Origin: Frigoribacterium sp. SL97
GTDB taxonomy: Bacteria > Actinomycetota > Actinomycetes > Actinomycetales > Microbacteriaceae
DNA length: 64,000 nt
Direction of reading: 5' to 3'
NCBI RefSeq assembly: GCF_026625765.1
Contig: NZ_CP113062.1
Coordinates: 1,488,001 to 1,552,000, forward strand
The first letter of the stretch is position 1, and each line of letters starts with the position of its first letter. The translations under genes and the position numbers were made by a program. Below, piece by piece: positions 35,439 through 45,981 of this stretch. The notes beneath the pieces are model-generated. The model was given only the letters and a program-made list of their open reading frames with translations. It was not told the DNA's origin and did no database searches.

Positions 35439-36997
35439 GTGACCGCACAGCCCCGGGCGACCGTCCCGGCCCCCGACCTCGTCCGCACCACCCGCTCGGG
35501 CGAGGTCCGCGGCGTGCGGGAGCGCGGCGTGCTCGCCTGGCGCGGCATCCCCTTCGCCGCACCACCCGTGGGGCGCCTCCGTTTCCGGGCCCCCGAGTCC
35601 CCGGCTGCGTGGACGGGCGTCCGCGACGCCGGCCGGTTCGGACCCGCAGCCCCGCAGGACCGCGTGCAGTTCGTGGGCGTCGACGCCACCACCCCGCTCA
35701 GCGAGGACTGCCTGACGGTCAACGTGGTCGCACCGGAGGGCACGGCATCGGGCGACGGGCTGCCCGTCCTCGTGTTCGTCCACGGAGGCGCGTACAGCGT
35801 GGGGTCGTCGCGAGAGTTCCCGAGACAGGGCGAGACGCTCGTCCGTGAGGGCGGCATCGTCTACGTGAGCCTGAACTACCGGCTGGGCGCCTTCGGCTAC
35901 CTGGACTTCAGCCACTGGGCGACCGAGGACCGCCCGTTCGACTCGAACCTCGGGCTGCGCGACCAGGTCGCCGCCCTCGAGTGGGTCCGCGACAACGTCG
36001 CCGCGTTCGGCGGCGACCCCGGCCGGGTCACCGTGTCGGGCGAGAGCTCCGGCGGCAACGCCGTGACGACCCTCATGACGGTGCCGCGCGCTCGCGGCCT
36101 CTTCCGGGGGTCGTCGCCCAGAGCGCACCGCCGAACGCCATCTACCCGCCGGACGTGACGCGGCGCTGGGCGGGCGAGTTCCTCGAGCTGCTCGCCCACG
36201 ACCTGCGCGACGACGACCTCGAGGCCACGAGCGTCGACGACGCGGCGACGATGCTCGCCGAGGCACCGACGACGGCGATCGTCCGGGCCGCCAGCCGGTT
36301 GCAGTTGCGCACCCCGGACGAGGACCCGGGGACGATCTGCTTCAGTCCGGTCATCGACGGCGACTTCCTGCCCGAACGCCCGCTCGACGCCTTCAAGGCG
36401 GGCCGCGCCCACCCGGTGCCGCTGATCATCGGCACGAACGACCGCGAGGGGTCGGTGTTCACCGGCCGCCGCGACATCCTCGCCACGACGAAGCCCCGCA
36501 TCCGGGCCATCTTCGCCGCGACCGAGAAGAAGGCCCGGAAGGCGATCAAGAAGCACTACCCGGGGCTGCCCGCCCGCCCGGCCGCCCTCGACTTCGGCGG
36601 TGACTACGCGTTCTGGTTCCCGAGCGTCAAGGTGGCCGAGCGGCACGCGGTCCACCAGCCGGTCCGGTTCTACCGCTTCGACGCCACGACGCGAATCCTC
36701 CGCACGGTCGGGGTCGACGCGTTCCACGGTCTCGAGCTCTGGGCGATCTACGACCGGATGGGCTCCGCCTTCGGGTGGGCGATGAGCCTCCTGGGCGGTC
36801 GTCGGGCGTTCCTGCGCACGGCGGCGCGGACGCGTTCCCGCTGGCTCGAGTTCGTCCGCACCGGGGCGGTCGCCGACTGGCCGACCTACGACCCGCACCG
36901 CCGACGCACCCTCATCATCGACGCCCGCGACCGCGTCGAGCACGATCCGCGGGGCGAACGGCGACGGGCCTGGCAGGACTTCGTCCCGCACGTGTGA
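35439..36997 (+). pseudogene. Carboxylesterase/lipase family protein, frameshifted
   Basis: The reading frame encodes a type-B carboxylesterase: EDCLTVNVVAPEG, HGGAYSVGSS (oxyanion hole), NYRLGAFGYLDF and the nucleophile elbow GESSGGNA near residue 204. At 36106-36110 a run of five G (after CC) is one base short; adding one G joins LFRG to VVAQSAPPNA and the second half (36111-36997, with GTNDREGSVF and DAFHGLELWAIY carrying the His) continues in one frame. The rejoined product would be about 519 aa. Everything else is intact and well conserved, so this is either a recent frameshift, a homopolymer phase switch or a sequencing error. Confidence 0.85.
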
Positions 36998-37106
36998 GGC
37001 GCGCCCCGGCCGCGCGACGGTCCGCGTCACCCGCCGTTCACCGGGATGTACCCCGCAGGTCACCACCGAGTTGACCCGCGTCCACCCACCTGTGACACTC
37101 AGGCCG

Positions 37107-38386
<1,280 letters not shown>

Positions 38387-38387
<1 letters not shown>

Positions 38388-38596
38388 TGATCGACTGGTC
38401 CGCCTTCCTCGTGGTCGCGCTCGTCGCGCTCTTCTCCGCGGCCGCCCTCGTCTCGCTCTACTCGCTGGGCCTGCGCCTCCTGACCGTCGAGGGCCGCACG
38501 CCCGTCCGCACCGCCGCGGGGTACGCCTGCTTCGTCGTCTGCGCCCTCGGCGTGCTGTACGGCATCTACCTCATCGTCCCGGGCTTCCACCGCTGA
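38387..38596 (+). CDS. Small membrane protein coupled to the phosphate transporter
   Basis: This 69-aa protein has two membrane helices (about 7-29 and 42-64) joined by a short charged loop. Its ATG overlaps the pit stop as TGATG, so translation is coupled. Function is unknown; its placement suggests an accessory role for PiT. Confidence 0.78.
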
Positions 38597-38693
38597 CCCC
38601 CGGCCACCCCGGCTCGTCTCGTCCCCAGGTCGGGACCCTCTCGGACGGCCGCCCCGCGCCTCCTCGGGCACGACCCGTCCGCGGTCCCGCCGG

Positions 38694-38699
38694 TAGGCT
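38694..38699 (+). promoter_or_regulatory. -10 box upstream of aspartase gene
   Basis: TAGGCT at 38694-38699 would start a transcript near 38706 with a leader of about 54 nt that includes GGAGG before the GTG at 38760. No clear -35 is visible. Confidence 0.4.
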
Positions 38700-38759
38700 C
38701 GACGGAAGCGTCCGGTCGACGACGACCGGGCCCCGACTGACGACGGAGGCTCACCACAC

Positions 38760-40277
38760 GTGACGACCGAGACAGCAGCACCGACCCGCACCGAGACCGA
38801 TTCGTTGGGCAGCCGCGAGGTGCCCGCCGACGTCTACTGGGGCATCCACACCGCCCGGGCGCTCGAGAACTTCCCGATCTCGCAGCGGCCGATCTCGGTC
38901 TATCCCGACCTCGTCACGGCCCTCGCCCTCGTGAAGCAGGCGGCGGCCCGCGCCAACGTCGAGATCGGCGTGCTCGACCCGGTCAAGGCCGAGGCCATCG
39001 AACGCGCCTGCGAAGAGATCCGCGGGGGCGCGCTGCACGACCAGTTCGCCGTCGGGGTCATCCAGGGCGGCGCCGGCACGTCCACCAACATGAACAGCAA
39101 CGAGGTCATCGCCAACCGCGCCCTCGAGCTGCTCGGCCACGCCAAGGGCGAGTACCGCCACCTGCACCCGATCGACGACGTCAACCGCAGCCAGAGCACC
39201 AACGACACCTACCCCACCTCGATCAAGATCGCGATGGTGCTCACCCTGCGCCGCCTCCTGGTCGAGCTCGACCTGCTCGCCGACTCGTTCGCCGCCAAGG
39301 GCGCCGAGTTCCACGACGTGCTCAAGGTCGGCCGCACCCAGTTGCAGGACGCCGTGCCCATGACCCTCGGGCAGGAGTTCACGGGCTTCGCGCACACCCT
39401 GGCCGAGGACGTCCAGCGTCTGCGCGACGTCGTGCCGCTGCTCGGTGAGATCAACCTCGGCGCCACGGCCATCGGCACGGGCATCACGGCGGACCCGCTC
39501 TACGCCGACGCCGTCCGGCGACACCTCAGCACGCTCTCGGGCATGGACCTCGTCACGGCCCCCGACCTCATCGAGGCGACGAGCGACACCGGCGTCTTCA
39601 TGACGCTGAGCGGCGCCCTCAAGCGCAGCGCGATCAAGCTGTCGAAGATCTGCAACGACCTGCGGCTGCTCTCGTCCGGTCCGCAGGCCGGCATCAGCGA
39701 GATCACGTTGCCGCCGCGCCAGGCGGGGTCCTCGATCATGCCGGGCAAGGTGAACCCGGTGATCCCCGAGGTGGTCAACCAGGTCGCGTTCTCGGTGGCC
39801 GGGGCCGACGTGACGGTCACGATGGCCGCCGAGGCCGGCCAGCTCCAGCTCAACGCGTTCGAGCCCGTGATCACCCACTCGGTCATGCAGAGCCTGCAGT
39901 GGATGACCTACGCCTGCCAGACCCTGCGGATCAACTGCGTCGACGGGATCGAGGCGAACCGCGCCCGCCTGACCCAGCAGGTCGAGACGAACGTCGGCAG
40001 CGTCACGGCGCTCACGCCCTACATCGGCTACACGGCGGCGGCGGCCATCGCCCACACGGCGCTGACGACCAACGCGGCGATCGCGCCGCTCGTCGTCGCG
40101 GCCGGCCTCATGACCGACGAGCAGGTGCGCAAGGTGCTCTCGCCCGCCCGACTCTCGGGGCTCGCGCCGATCACGAGCGCCATCACCGTCATCGACGTCG
40201 AGGACCCTGCCGCGGCGGTGGCCCGGGCGGCCAACACGACGGGCGCCCGCAACCCGGGCGACGAGACCGCCGGCTGA
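38760..40277 (+). CDS. aspA: Aspartate ammonia-lyase
   Basis: This 505-aa fumarase/aspartase-superfamily enzyme converts L-aspartate to fumarate and ammonia. The substrate signature GSSIMPGKVNPVIPEVVNQV lies near residues 323-342. TSTNMNSNEVIANRA near 105 and DDVNRSQSTNDTYPTS near 140 are aspartase-type active-site regions. GTG start with upstream GGAGG. A perfect 15-bp hairpin containing the 9-mer follows the stop by 11 bp. A fumarase II assignment is less likely given the DDVNRSQSTND sequence. Confidence 0.92.
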   Translation: MTTETAAPTRTETDSLGSREVPADVYWGIHTARALENFPISQRPISVYPDLVTALALVKQAAARANVEIGVLDPVKAEAIERACEEIRGGALHDQFAVGVIQGGAGTSTNMNSNEVIANRALELLGHAKGEYRHLHPIDDVNRSQSTNDTYPTSIKIAMVLTLRRLLVELDLLADSFAAKGAEFHDVLKVGRTQLQDAVPMTLGQEFTGFAHTLAEDVQRLRDVVPLLGEINLGATAIGTGITADPLYADAVRRHLSTLSGMDLVTAPDLIEATSDTGVFMTLSGALKRSAIKLSKICNDLRLLSSGPQAGISEITLPPRQAGSSIMPGKVNPVIPEVVNQVAFSVAGADVTVTMAAEAGQLQLNAFEPVITHSVMQSLQWMTYACQTLRINCVDGIEANRARLTQQVETNVGSVTALTPYIGYTAAAAIAHTALTTNAAIAPLVVAAGLMTDEQVRKVLSPARLSGLAPITSAITVIDVEDPAAAVARAANTTGARNPGDETAG

Positions 40278-40288
40278 CGCGACCACGT

Positions 40289-40330
40289 CGAGGAGGCGCG
40301 GTGACGGTCGACCGGCACCGCGCCTCCTCG
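40289..40330. terminator. Hairpin terminator built from paired 9-mer copies
   Basis: Perfect 15-bp stem CGAGGAGGCGCGGTG (40289-40303) against CACCGCGCCTCCTCG (40316-40330), with CGGTCGACCG pairing inside the loop. It sits between the convergent aspA and YihY genes. Confidence 0.85.
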
Positions 40331-40341
40331 AGGCGCGGCCT

Positions 40342-41475
40342 CTACGACGTCGAGGGGGCGTGGGTGGTCGGGTCGACCTGGTCGGCGCGCTGAGCGGCCT
40401 GCGGCCGTTCGTCGGCCGGCCGGTCTCGATCACCCCGGAGGTGGACGCGCCGGAGTTCGTCGGGTTCGAGCACGCCGCCGTTCTCGCGCAGGGCACGCTC
40501 GCGGATCGCCCGGCCCACCCGGACGTCCCAGGCGAGGTTGCGAGCCAGGATGTGGTTGCGCGCGGTGTCACGGAGCGGCAGGGGGATGACCTCTTCGGCC
40601 TGCACCCCGCGACGGAGCTGGCGCATCCGCAGGATCTCGCTGTCGAGCTCCCCGCCGAGGACGAGCACGAAGTTGCTGATGTACGCGTAGAGCAACACGA
40701 CCACGACGCCGCCCACCCAGCCGTAGAAGCGGTCGTAGTTCGACACCGTCGCGACGTAGACCGCGAAGCCGACCGTGGCGAGCGCCCAACCGCCGAGGGC
40801 GACCATGGCGCCGTACGACACCCAGCGCAGCCGCGGTGGCCGCACGTTGGGCGTGAAGAAGTAGAGCATCGCGACCGACAGCACGGCCAGGGCGACGAGC
40901 ACCGGCCACTTGACGACGTCGTAGAGGTCGGTCCAGGGGCGGCCGATGCCGAACCGTGCGGCCACCGCGTCGCTCAACGTGGGCGTCACCAGCAGGATGA
41001 CGGCGATGACGGCGAACGACACCATCAGGACGAGCGTGACGATCATCATGTGGCCGCGGAACTTCCAGATGCGGCGCCCCTCCTCGACCTCGTAGGCGGT
41101 GTTCATGGCCCGGCCGAACGCCGTCGTGTAGGCCGACAGTGACCACAGCGTGAGCCAGAGGCCGATGCCGAACGCGACGCCGGGGTTCGACAGGCTGAGC
41201 ATCTGTTCGAGCGGCCAGCGCAGGGTGTCGATCGCGTCGGGGGTGAGGACGTACCGGGCCACGGAGAGGATCTCGTCCACGGCGTCTCCGTCGTCGACGA
41301 ACAGGGCGACCCCCGAGACGAGGGCGAGCGCGCCGGGCACCAGGGCGAGCATCGAGAAGAAGGTGAGCGACCCGGCCGCGTCGATGGTGCGATGGCGCAG
41401 GAAATCGTGCCAGACCCGCATCACCACGTACCGGACCAGCGACGGGTCCTCGGGCAGGGAACGCGTCGAGGCCAT
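40342..41475 (-). CDS. YihY/BrkB family membrane protein
   Basis: This 377-aa protein has six predicted membrane segments. The family signature is present near the N-terminus (DAAGSLTFFSMLALVPGALAL, quoted in part) and near SAYTTAFGRAMNTAYEVEEGR. A basic cytoplasmic tail of about 90 residues follows the last helix. The family was formerly called RNase BN, but it is a membrane protein of unknown transport or envelope function. TAATCT ends 6 nt before the ATG at 41475. Confidence 0.88.
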   Translation of the reverse strand: MASTRSLPEDPSLVRYVVMRVWHDFLRHRTIDAAGSLTFFSMLALVPGALALVSGVALFVDDGDAVDEILSVARYVLTPDAIDTLRWPLEQMLSLSNPGVAFGIGLWLTLWSLSAYTTAFGRAMNTAYEVEEGRRIWKFRGHMMIVTLVLMVSFAVIAVILLVTPTLSDAVAARFGIGRPWTDLYDVVKWPVLVALAVLSVAMLYFFTPNVRPPRLRWVSYGAMVALGGWALATVGFAVYVATVSNYDRFYGWVGGVVVVLLYAYISNFVLVLGGELDSEILRMRQLRRGVQAEEVIPLPLRDTARNHILARNLAWDVRVGRAIRERALRENGGVLEPDELRRVHLRGDRDRPADERPQAAQRADQVDPTTHAPSTS

Positions 41476-41481
41476 CCTGCG

Positions 41482-41487
41482 AGATTA
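41482..41487 (-). promoter_or_regulatory. -10 box for leaderless YihY gene
   Basis: TAATCT on the minus strand ends 6 nt before the ATG at 41475. Confidence 0.5.
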
Positions 41488-41515
41488 CCGGGCCGTCCGG
41501 CTCGTCGCGGCCCGC

Positions 41516-41574
41516 CCGCAGGCTGCGCCGACCCCGGCGGCAGGCTGCGCCCGCAGGCTGCGCCGACCCCGGCG
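41516..41574. repeat. 24-bp direct repeat with a partial middle copy
   Basis: CCGCAGGCTGCGCCGACC plus CCGGCG occurs at 41516-41539 and again at 41551-41574. An 11-bp partial copy, GCAGGCTGCGC, fills the gap at 41540-41550. It lies in the divergent region between the YihY and PrsW genes, just upstream of a TAGGGT box. Confidence 0.9.
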
Positions 41575-41582
41575 TCAGCCCG

Positions 41583-41588
41583 TAGGGT
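41583..41588 (+). promoter_or_regulatory. -10 box for leaderless PrsW gene
   Basis: TAGGGT ends 6 nt before the ATG at 41595. Confidence 0.5.
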
Positions 41589-41594
41589 CGGGGG

Positions 41595-42962
41595 ATGACC
41601 TGGTCCGATCCCCGCGGCGTCGGACACGACGCGTACGGCCGCCCGCTGACGCCGTACGCCGACCCCTCCTCCGTCACCCCGGGGGCCGCTCCTGGCTGGT
41701 CGGCGCATGCTCCCGCGGTCAACCCCGAGCCGGTCTGGTACCCCGTGCAGCCGGTCTTCGTCCAGCCGACGCCTCGTCGCCGAGTGGCCAGTGCTGTGGC
41801 GCTCGCCGTCGGGTTCACCGTGATCGGCACCTTCGCCCTGGCCGTCGGCCTGTACTTCCTGGTCTTCGTCCAGCCCGCTGTCCTGCTGGCCGGGAGCCTG
41901 CTCGCCTTCGTCCCGTTGGCCATCGTCCTGGTCGGCATCTGGTTGGTCGACCGCTGGGAGCCCGAGCCACGGGTGGCCCTGCTGTTCGCGTTCCTCTGGG
42001 GCGCTGCGGTCGCGGTGGGGACCGCTCTGATCGTCGACTACGCCCTCGAGACGGCTCGGGCCGTGCTCGGCGTCAGGTCCGGCGAGCTGGGGGACGTGCT
42101 CGGGGCGGTGGTCCAGGCCCCGCTCGTCGAAGAGGGTGCGAAGGGACTCGGGGTGCTGCTCGTCCTGTGGATCTTCAGACGGCACTTCGACGGCCCGGTC
42201 GACGGCATCGTCTACGCGGCGACGGTCGCGGCGGGCTTCGCCTTCGTCGAGAACATCCAGTACTTCGCCCTGCAGGTCGGGGAGGACCTGGCCACGGGCA
42301 GCCAGGGCCTCGCCTACGTCTTCTTCGTGCGGGCCCTGATGTCGCCGTTCGCCCACGTGATGTACACGGCCTGCACGGGCTTCGCCCTCGGTCTCGCGGC
42401 ACGGCGGACGGGCCCGTACGGCGCGATCGGCTGGTTCTTCGTCGGCCTCGTCCCCGCGGCGGGACTGCACGCGCTCTGGAACGGTGCCCTCTTCGTGGTC
42501 GGCGACGGCTTCTTCGTCTACTACCTGCTCGTGCAGGTGCCGATCTTCGTGGCCATGGTGTTGCTCGTGGTGTTCCTGCGACGCAACGAGCGGAGGGTCA
42601 CCCACGACCGGCTCGCGGAGTACGCCGCGGTCGGCTGGTTCAGCGCCGACGAGGTCGGCATGCTCTCGTCGAGCGCCGGTCGCCGCCGCGCGCGGTCGTG
42701 GGCCGCGTCACGGGGCATCCGACCCGCCATGAAGGTCTTCATCTCGAATGCGACGCGCCTCGCCTTCACCCGCCAGCGGCTGGTGAAGGGCCGCCGCGCG
42801 CTCGACGAGGCCGTCCAACGCGACGAGGCCGAGCTGCTGCAGGCCTTGACCGCGAGTCGCGTCGCCCTGCAGGCTCCACCGACGGCCTTCGTCGGGTACC
42901 CGCAGCACCCGGGGTGGCCGTCGCAGGTGACCGGGCCGCCGCACTCGGGCCCCGGGTGGTGA
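41595..42962 (+). CDS. PrsW family intramembrane metalloprotease
   Basis: This 455-aa protein has about eight membrane helices between residues 65 and 330. The metalloprotease motifs are in order: VEEGAKGLGV (EExxK, about 177), FVENIQYF (about 216), SPFAHVMYTA with its His (about 252) and LHALWNG with its His (about 293). PrsW homologues cleave anti-sigma factors within the membrane; the target here is unknown and no sigma/anti-sigma pair is adjacent. The N-terminal 60 residues are Pro-rich, as is the C-terminal tail. TAGGGT lies 6 nt before the ATG. Confidence 0.9.
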   Translation: MTWSDPRGVGHDAYGRPLTPYADPSSVTPGAAPGWSAHAPAVNPEPVWYPVQPVFVQPTPRRRVASAVALAVGFTVIGTFALAVGLYFLVFVQPAVLLAGSLLAFVPLAIVLVGIWLVDRWEPEPRVALLFAFLWGAAVAVGTALIVDYALETARAVLGVRSGELGDVLGAVVQAPLVEEGAKGLGVLLVLWIFRRHFDGPVDGIVYAATVAAGFAFVENIQYFALQVGEDLATGSQGLAYVFFVRALMSPFAHVMYTACTGFALGLAARRTGPYGAIGWFFVGLVPAAGLHALWNGALFVVGDGFFVYYLLVQVPIFVAMVLLVVFLRRNERRVTHDRLAEYAAVGWFSADEVGMLSSSAGRRRARSWAASRGIRPAMKVFISNATRLAFTRQRLVKGRRALDEAVQRDEAELLQALTASRVALQAPPTAFVGYPQHPGWPSQVTGPPHSGPGW

Positions 42963-43028
42963 CGCGCTCGCGACGGCGACGGCGACGGCGGTGACGGCGG
43001 CAGCGGCGACCGTGGCCGCCGCCGCGGG

Positions 43029-44363
43029 TCAGGGCGTCGGCGCCTCCGCGTCGTAGCGCCCGAACGCGGGCGTCAGCCGGGCCACGAGCGCGACGAGGGC
43101 GACGACCACCAGACCGCCGAGCAGCGGCGGCCAGAAGACGGCGATGCCCGCGACGAGTCCGACGAACAGGTCGCCGACTCGCGGCCCGCCCGTGACCACC
43201 ACGATGAAGATCCCCTGCAGGCGGCCCCGCATCGCGTCCGGCGCGGCCGACTGGAGGATGGTCGAGCGGAAGATCGAGCTGACGTTGTCGCTCGCACCCG
43301 CTCCGGCCAGCGCGAGGGCGGCCCCGCCGAGGGCGGCCAGGTTCGCCTGGTCGAGTCCGGCCGTGACGCCGCCGCCGTGGGCCGGCGTCACGAGCAGCAC
43401 GACGCCGAAGGCGGCGATGCAGAGACCGTAGGCGGTGATAGCCCACCGCACGGCGACACCCTGTCGGCGCACGTGGCCGAGGCGTCCCGAGAACACGCTG
43501 CTCAGCAGGGCGCCCACCGCGAACGAGGCGGAGAGGACGCCGACCGTCACCGCGCCTCCTCCGATCACGAGCGTGCCGACCACCGGGTAGAGGACGCGGG
43601 GCATCCCGAACGTCATCGCGACTATGTCCATGACGAAGGTCGTCCGGATGTTCGGCGACCGCTTCAGGAACGCCAGGCCGAAGCGCAGCGACTCGAGCCC
43701 CGGACGTTGGGTCTCGCCCTCGGGACGGATCGGGGGCAGCGTGACGATCCCGAGGAACGCCGTCGAGAACAACACGACGTCGACCGTGTACGTCAGCGGG
43801 AACCCCACGCCCGCCACGAGCACGCCGGCCAGGGCGGGTCCGACGGTGAGCATCAGACCCATGCTGATGCCGCTCAGTGCGGAGGCGGCGGGCAGCAGCT
43901 CGCGGGGCAGGAGGCGCGGCACGATCGAGGCGCGCGAGGTCGCGATCATCGTGCCCGCCACGGCGTTGACCGTGGTCAACAGGTAGAGCAGCCACACCTC
44001 GTGCAGCCCGAGGTACGCGTGCAGCGCGATGGCCGCGGTCGAGAGCCAGGCGAAGACGGCGGCGACGAGCGCGACCTTCCGACGGTCGAAGGCGTCGGCG
44101 AGCATGCCGCCGTAGAGGCCGGCCAGGATCATCGGGACGAGCGAGACGACGCCGACGAGCGCGACGGCGAAGGTCGACCGGGTGATCTCGAAGATCTCGA
44201 GCCCGACGGCGACGAGCGTGAGCTGCGTCCCGATGCCACTGATCGCGCTGCCCGCGAAGAGGCGGGCGAAGGCCGGGCTCGTCCGCAGCGGGGTGACGTC
44301 GACGAACAGCGGGCGACGGGCGGGCGCGGCGGGGCCGGACGGCGGAGGCGGGGTGGCGGACAA
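43029..44363 (-). CDS. MFS transporter (efflux type)
   Basis: This 444-aa protein has about 12 membrane helices. The motif-A-like loop GLYGGMLADAFDRRKVAL lies near residue 87, and LEIFEITRSTFAVALVGVV (quoted in part) near 54 marks the enterobactin-exporter-like MFS subgroup. The substrate is unknown. The likely start TTG at 44363 has no convincing ribosome site; internal starts are possible, though LFVDVTPLRTSPAFARL just inside is the natural beginning of the fold. Downstream at 42970-43020 is a short imperfect (GACGGC) run. Confidence 0.85.
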   Translation of the reverse strand: MSATPPPPSGPAAPARRPLFVDVTPLRTSPAFARLFAGSAISGIGTQLTLVAVGLEIFEITRSTFAVALVGVVSLVPMILAGLYGGMLADAFDRRKVALVAAVFAWLSTAAIALHAYLGLHEVWLLYLLTTVNAVAGTMIATSRASIVPRLLPRELLPAASALSGISMGLMLTVGPALAGVLVAGVGFPLTYTVDVVLFSTAFLGIVTLPPIRPEGETQRPGLESLRFGLAFLKRSPNIRTTFVMDIVAMTFGMPRVLYPVVGTLVIGGGAVTVGVLSASFAVGALLSSVFSGRLGHVRRQGVAVRWAITAYGLCIAAFGVVLLVTPAHGGGVTAGLDQANLAALGGAALALAGAGASDNVSSIFRSTILQSAAPDAMRGRLQGIFIVVVTGGPRVGDLFVGLVAGIAVFWPPLLGGLVVVALVALVARLTPAFGRYDAEAPTP

Positions 44364-44549
44364 GCTGCCATTCTTGCCGATCGTGCAGGTTTCCGCAGGC
44401 CGACGGCGGCCGCGGCGGCAGCCGGTGCGGCTCCCGGCGCCGACCGGCCCCCTGCCCCGGCGCCGCCCGGGCCCCCGCCCCCAGCCGCGGCGCAGCCCGA
44501 TCGATTTGGCGTCCCGTCACCGTCGGAGTAGCGTCCATGTGTTCGCATC

Positions 44550-44561
44550 GATGACGTCATC
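44550..44561. promoter_or_regulatory. Perfect 12-bp palindrome upstream of FKBP gene
   Basis: GATGACGTCATC (44550-44561) is fully palindromic and lies in the 292-bp divergent region between the MFS and FKBP genes. It could be an operator. The rest of this stretch is GC-rich, with no supported gene. Confidence 0.35.
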
Positions 44562-44655
44562 TCGGTGCGGATGTCGGGTCGGCTCCTCGAGCCTCGCAGG
44601 GAGGACGCGAGTGGCCGACCCGCCCCCTCGGCCCGTCGGTGGTTGGATGGTCGGC

Positions 44656-45030
44656 ATGACTCACGATCCCCAGACCAAGCCCGAGATCGACGCCCCGACC
44701 GGCCCCGCCCCCACCGAGCTGACGATCACCGACATCACCGTCGGCGACGGAGCCGAGGCGCAGTCCGGCTCGACCGTCAACGTCCACTACCTCGGCGTCG
44801 AGCACGACTCCGGCGAGGAGTTCGACTCGTCCTGGAGCCGTGGCGAGGCCATCAACTTCCCGCTGCAGGCCCTGGTCCGCGGGTGGCAGGAGGGCATCCC
44901 CGGCATGAAGGTCGGCGGACGCCGCGAGCTCGTCGTGCCGCCCCACCTGGCCTACGGCCCCGCCGGCGGCGGGCACCCGCTCTCGGGCAAGACGCTCATC
45001 TTCGTCATCGACCTGCTCGGCGTCAGCTGA
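44656..45030 (+). CDS. FKBP-type peptidyl-prolyl cis-trans isomerase
   Basis: This 124-aa single-domain FKBP is probably cytoplasmic. Conserved residues include the VNVHYLGV strand near 43, EFDSSW near 57, FPLQALVRGWQEGIPGMKVG (near 69-88) and LVVPPHLAYG near 93. It catalyses proline isomerisation in protein folding. ATG 44656 starts the conserved region; in-frame ATGs at 44647 and 44551 are possible but unconserved. The aldo/keto reductase gene starts inside its stop (TGATG). Confidence 0.9.
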   Translation: MTHDPQTKPEIDAPTGPAPTELTITDITVGDGAEAQSGSTVNVHYLGVEHDSGEEFDSSWSRGEAINFPLQALVRGWQEGIPGMKVGGRRELVVPPHLAYGPAGGGHPLSGKTLIFVIDLLGVS

Positions 45031-45863
45031 TGACGGTCGCCCCCTCGGTCGGCCTCAACGACGGGCGCACCCTGCCGCAGCTCGGCCTCGGCACCTACGG
45101 GCTGAACGGCGACGAGGGTACGGCGCAGGTCGTCCAGGCGATCTCGTCGGGCTACCGTCTGCTCGACACGGCGCTGAACTACGGCAACGAGGCGGCCGTC
45201 GGGGCGGCCATCCGCGAGACCGACGTGGCCCGTGACGACCTGGTCGTCACGACGAAGCTGCCCGGCCGACACCACGGGTTCGACGAGACCCTGGCGAGCT
45301 TCGACGAGAGCCGGGCGAACCTCGGCCTCGACTTCGTCGACCTCTACCTGATCCACTGGCCCCTCCCGCGGATCGACAAGTACGTCGAGGCCTTCAAGGC
45401 CTTCGTCCGGTTGCAAGAAGACGGCCTCGTCGGCTCGGTCGGCGTCTCGAACTTCACGGCCGAGCACCTGCAGCGCGTCGCCGACGAGACGGGTGTGGTG
45501 CCCGCGGTCAACCAGATCGAGCTGCACCCGTACTTCCCCCAGGCCGAGCTGCGTGCCGTGCACGAGAGCATGGGCATCGTCACCGAGAGCTGGAGCCCGC
45601 TCGCGAAGCAGAGCGAACTCCTCACGGAGGCGCGGGTCACCGACATCGCGCGGGCCCACGGCAAGACGCCCACGCAGGTCGTCCTGCGCTGGCACGTCCA
45701 GCTCGGCGCGGTCCCCGTCCCGAAGTCGGCCGACGCCGGTCGTCAGCGCGAGAACCTCGACGTCTTCGACTTCGAGCTCACGCCCGACGAGGTCGAGTCG
45801 ATCAGCGGCCTCGAGCGGGGCCGGCTGTGGGACGGCGACCCGCTGACCCACGAGGAGTTCTAG
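45030..45863 (+). CDS. Aldo/keto reductase (AKR5-like)
   Basis: This 277-aa NADPH-dependent oxidoreductase has the AKR tetrad: Asp and Tyr in LLDTALNYGNE (about 45-55), Lys in VVTTKLPG (about 76) and His in LIHWPLP (about 107). The C-terminal VPVPKSADAGRQREN binds the cofactor phosphate. Relatives reduce 2,5-diketogluconate or small aldehydes. It is coupled to the FKBP gene by a 1-nt overlap and followed by a perfect 18-bp terminator. Confidence 0.93.
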   Translation: MTVAPSVGLNDGRTLPQLGLGTYGLNGDEGTAQVVQAISSGYRLLDTALNYGNEAAVGAAIRETDVARDDLVVTTKLPGRHHGFDETLASFDESRANLGLDFVDLYLIHWPLPRIDKYVEAFKAFVRLQEDGLVGSVGVSNFTAEHLQRVADETGVVPAVNQIELHPYFPQAELRAVHESMGIVTESWSPLAKQSELLTEARVTDIARAHGKTPTQVVLRWHVQLGAVPVPKSADAGRQRENLDVFDFELTPDEVESISGLERGRLWDGDPLTHEEF

Positions 45864-45886
45864 GCCCGGCTCCACCGCGGCCACCC

Positions 45887-45927
45887 CAGGAGGCGCGCTC
45901 GTCCCCCGAGGACGAGCGCGCCTCCTG
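45887..45927. terminator. Perfect 18-bp hairpin built from paired 9-mer copies
   Basis: CAGGAGGCGCGCTCGTCC (45887-45904) and GGACGAGCGCGCCTCCTG (45910-45927) pair fully around a 5-nt loop. It separates the aldo/keto reductase from the HelD-like gene downstream on the same strand. Confidence 0.88.
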
Positions 45928-45981
45928 CGTCCCGGGTCGGATTCCCGGGCCTCGCCGTCGGTGGTCGGAAGCTAGACTGGC

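Noticed and set aside
42970..43020. GACGGC-type repeat between the PrsW and MFS genes as a functional element
   Set aside because: Short, imperfect and explained by local GC-rich slippage; no palindrome or phase was seen.
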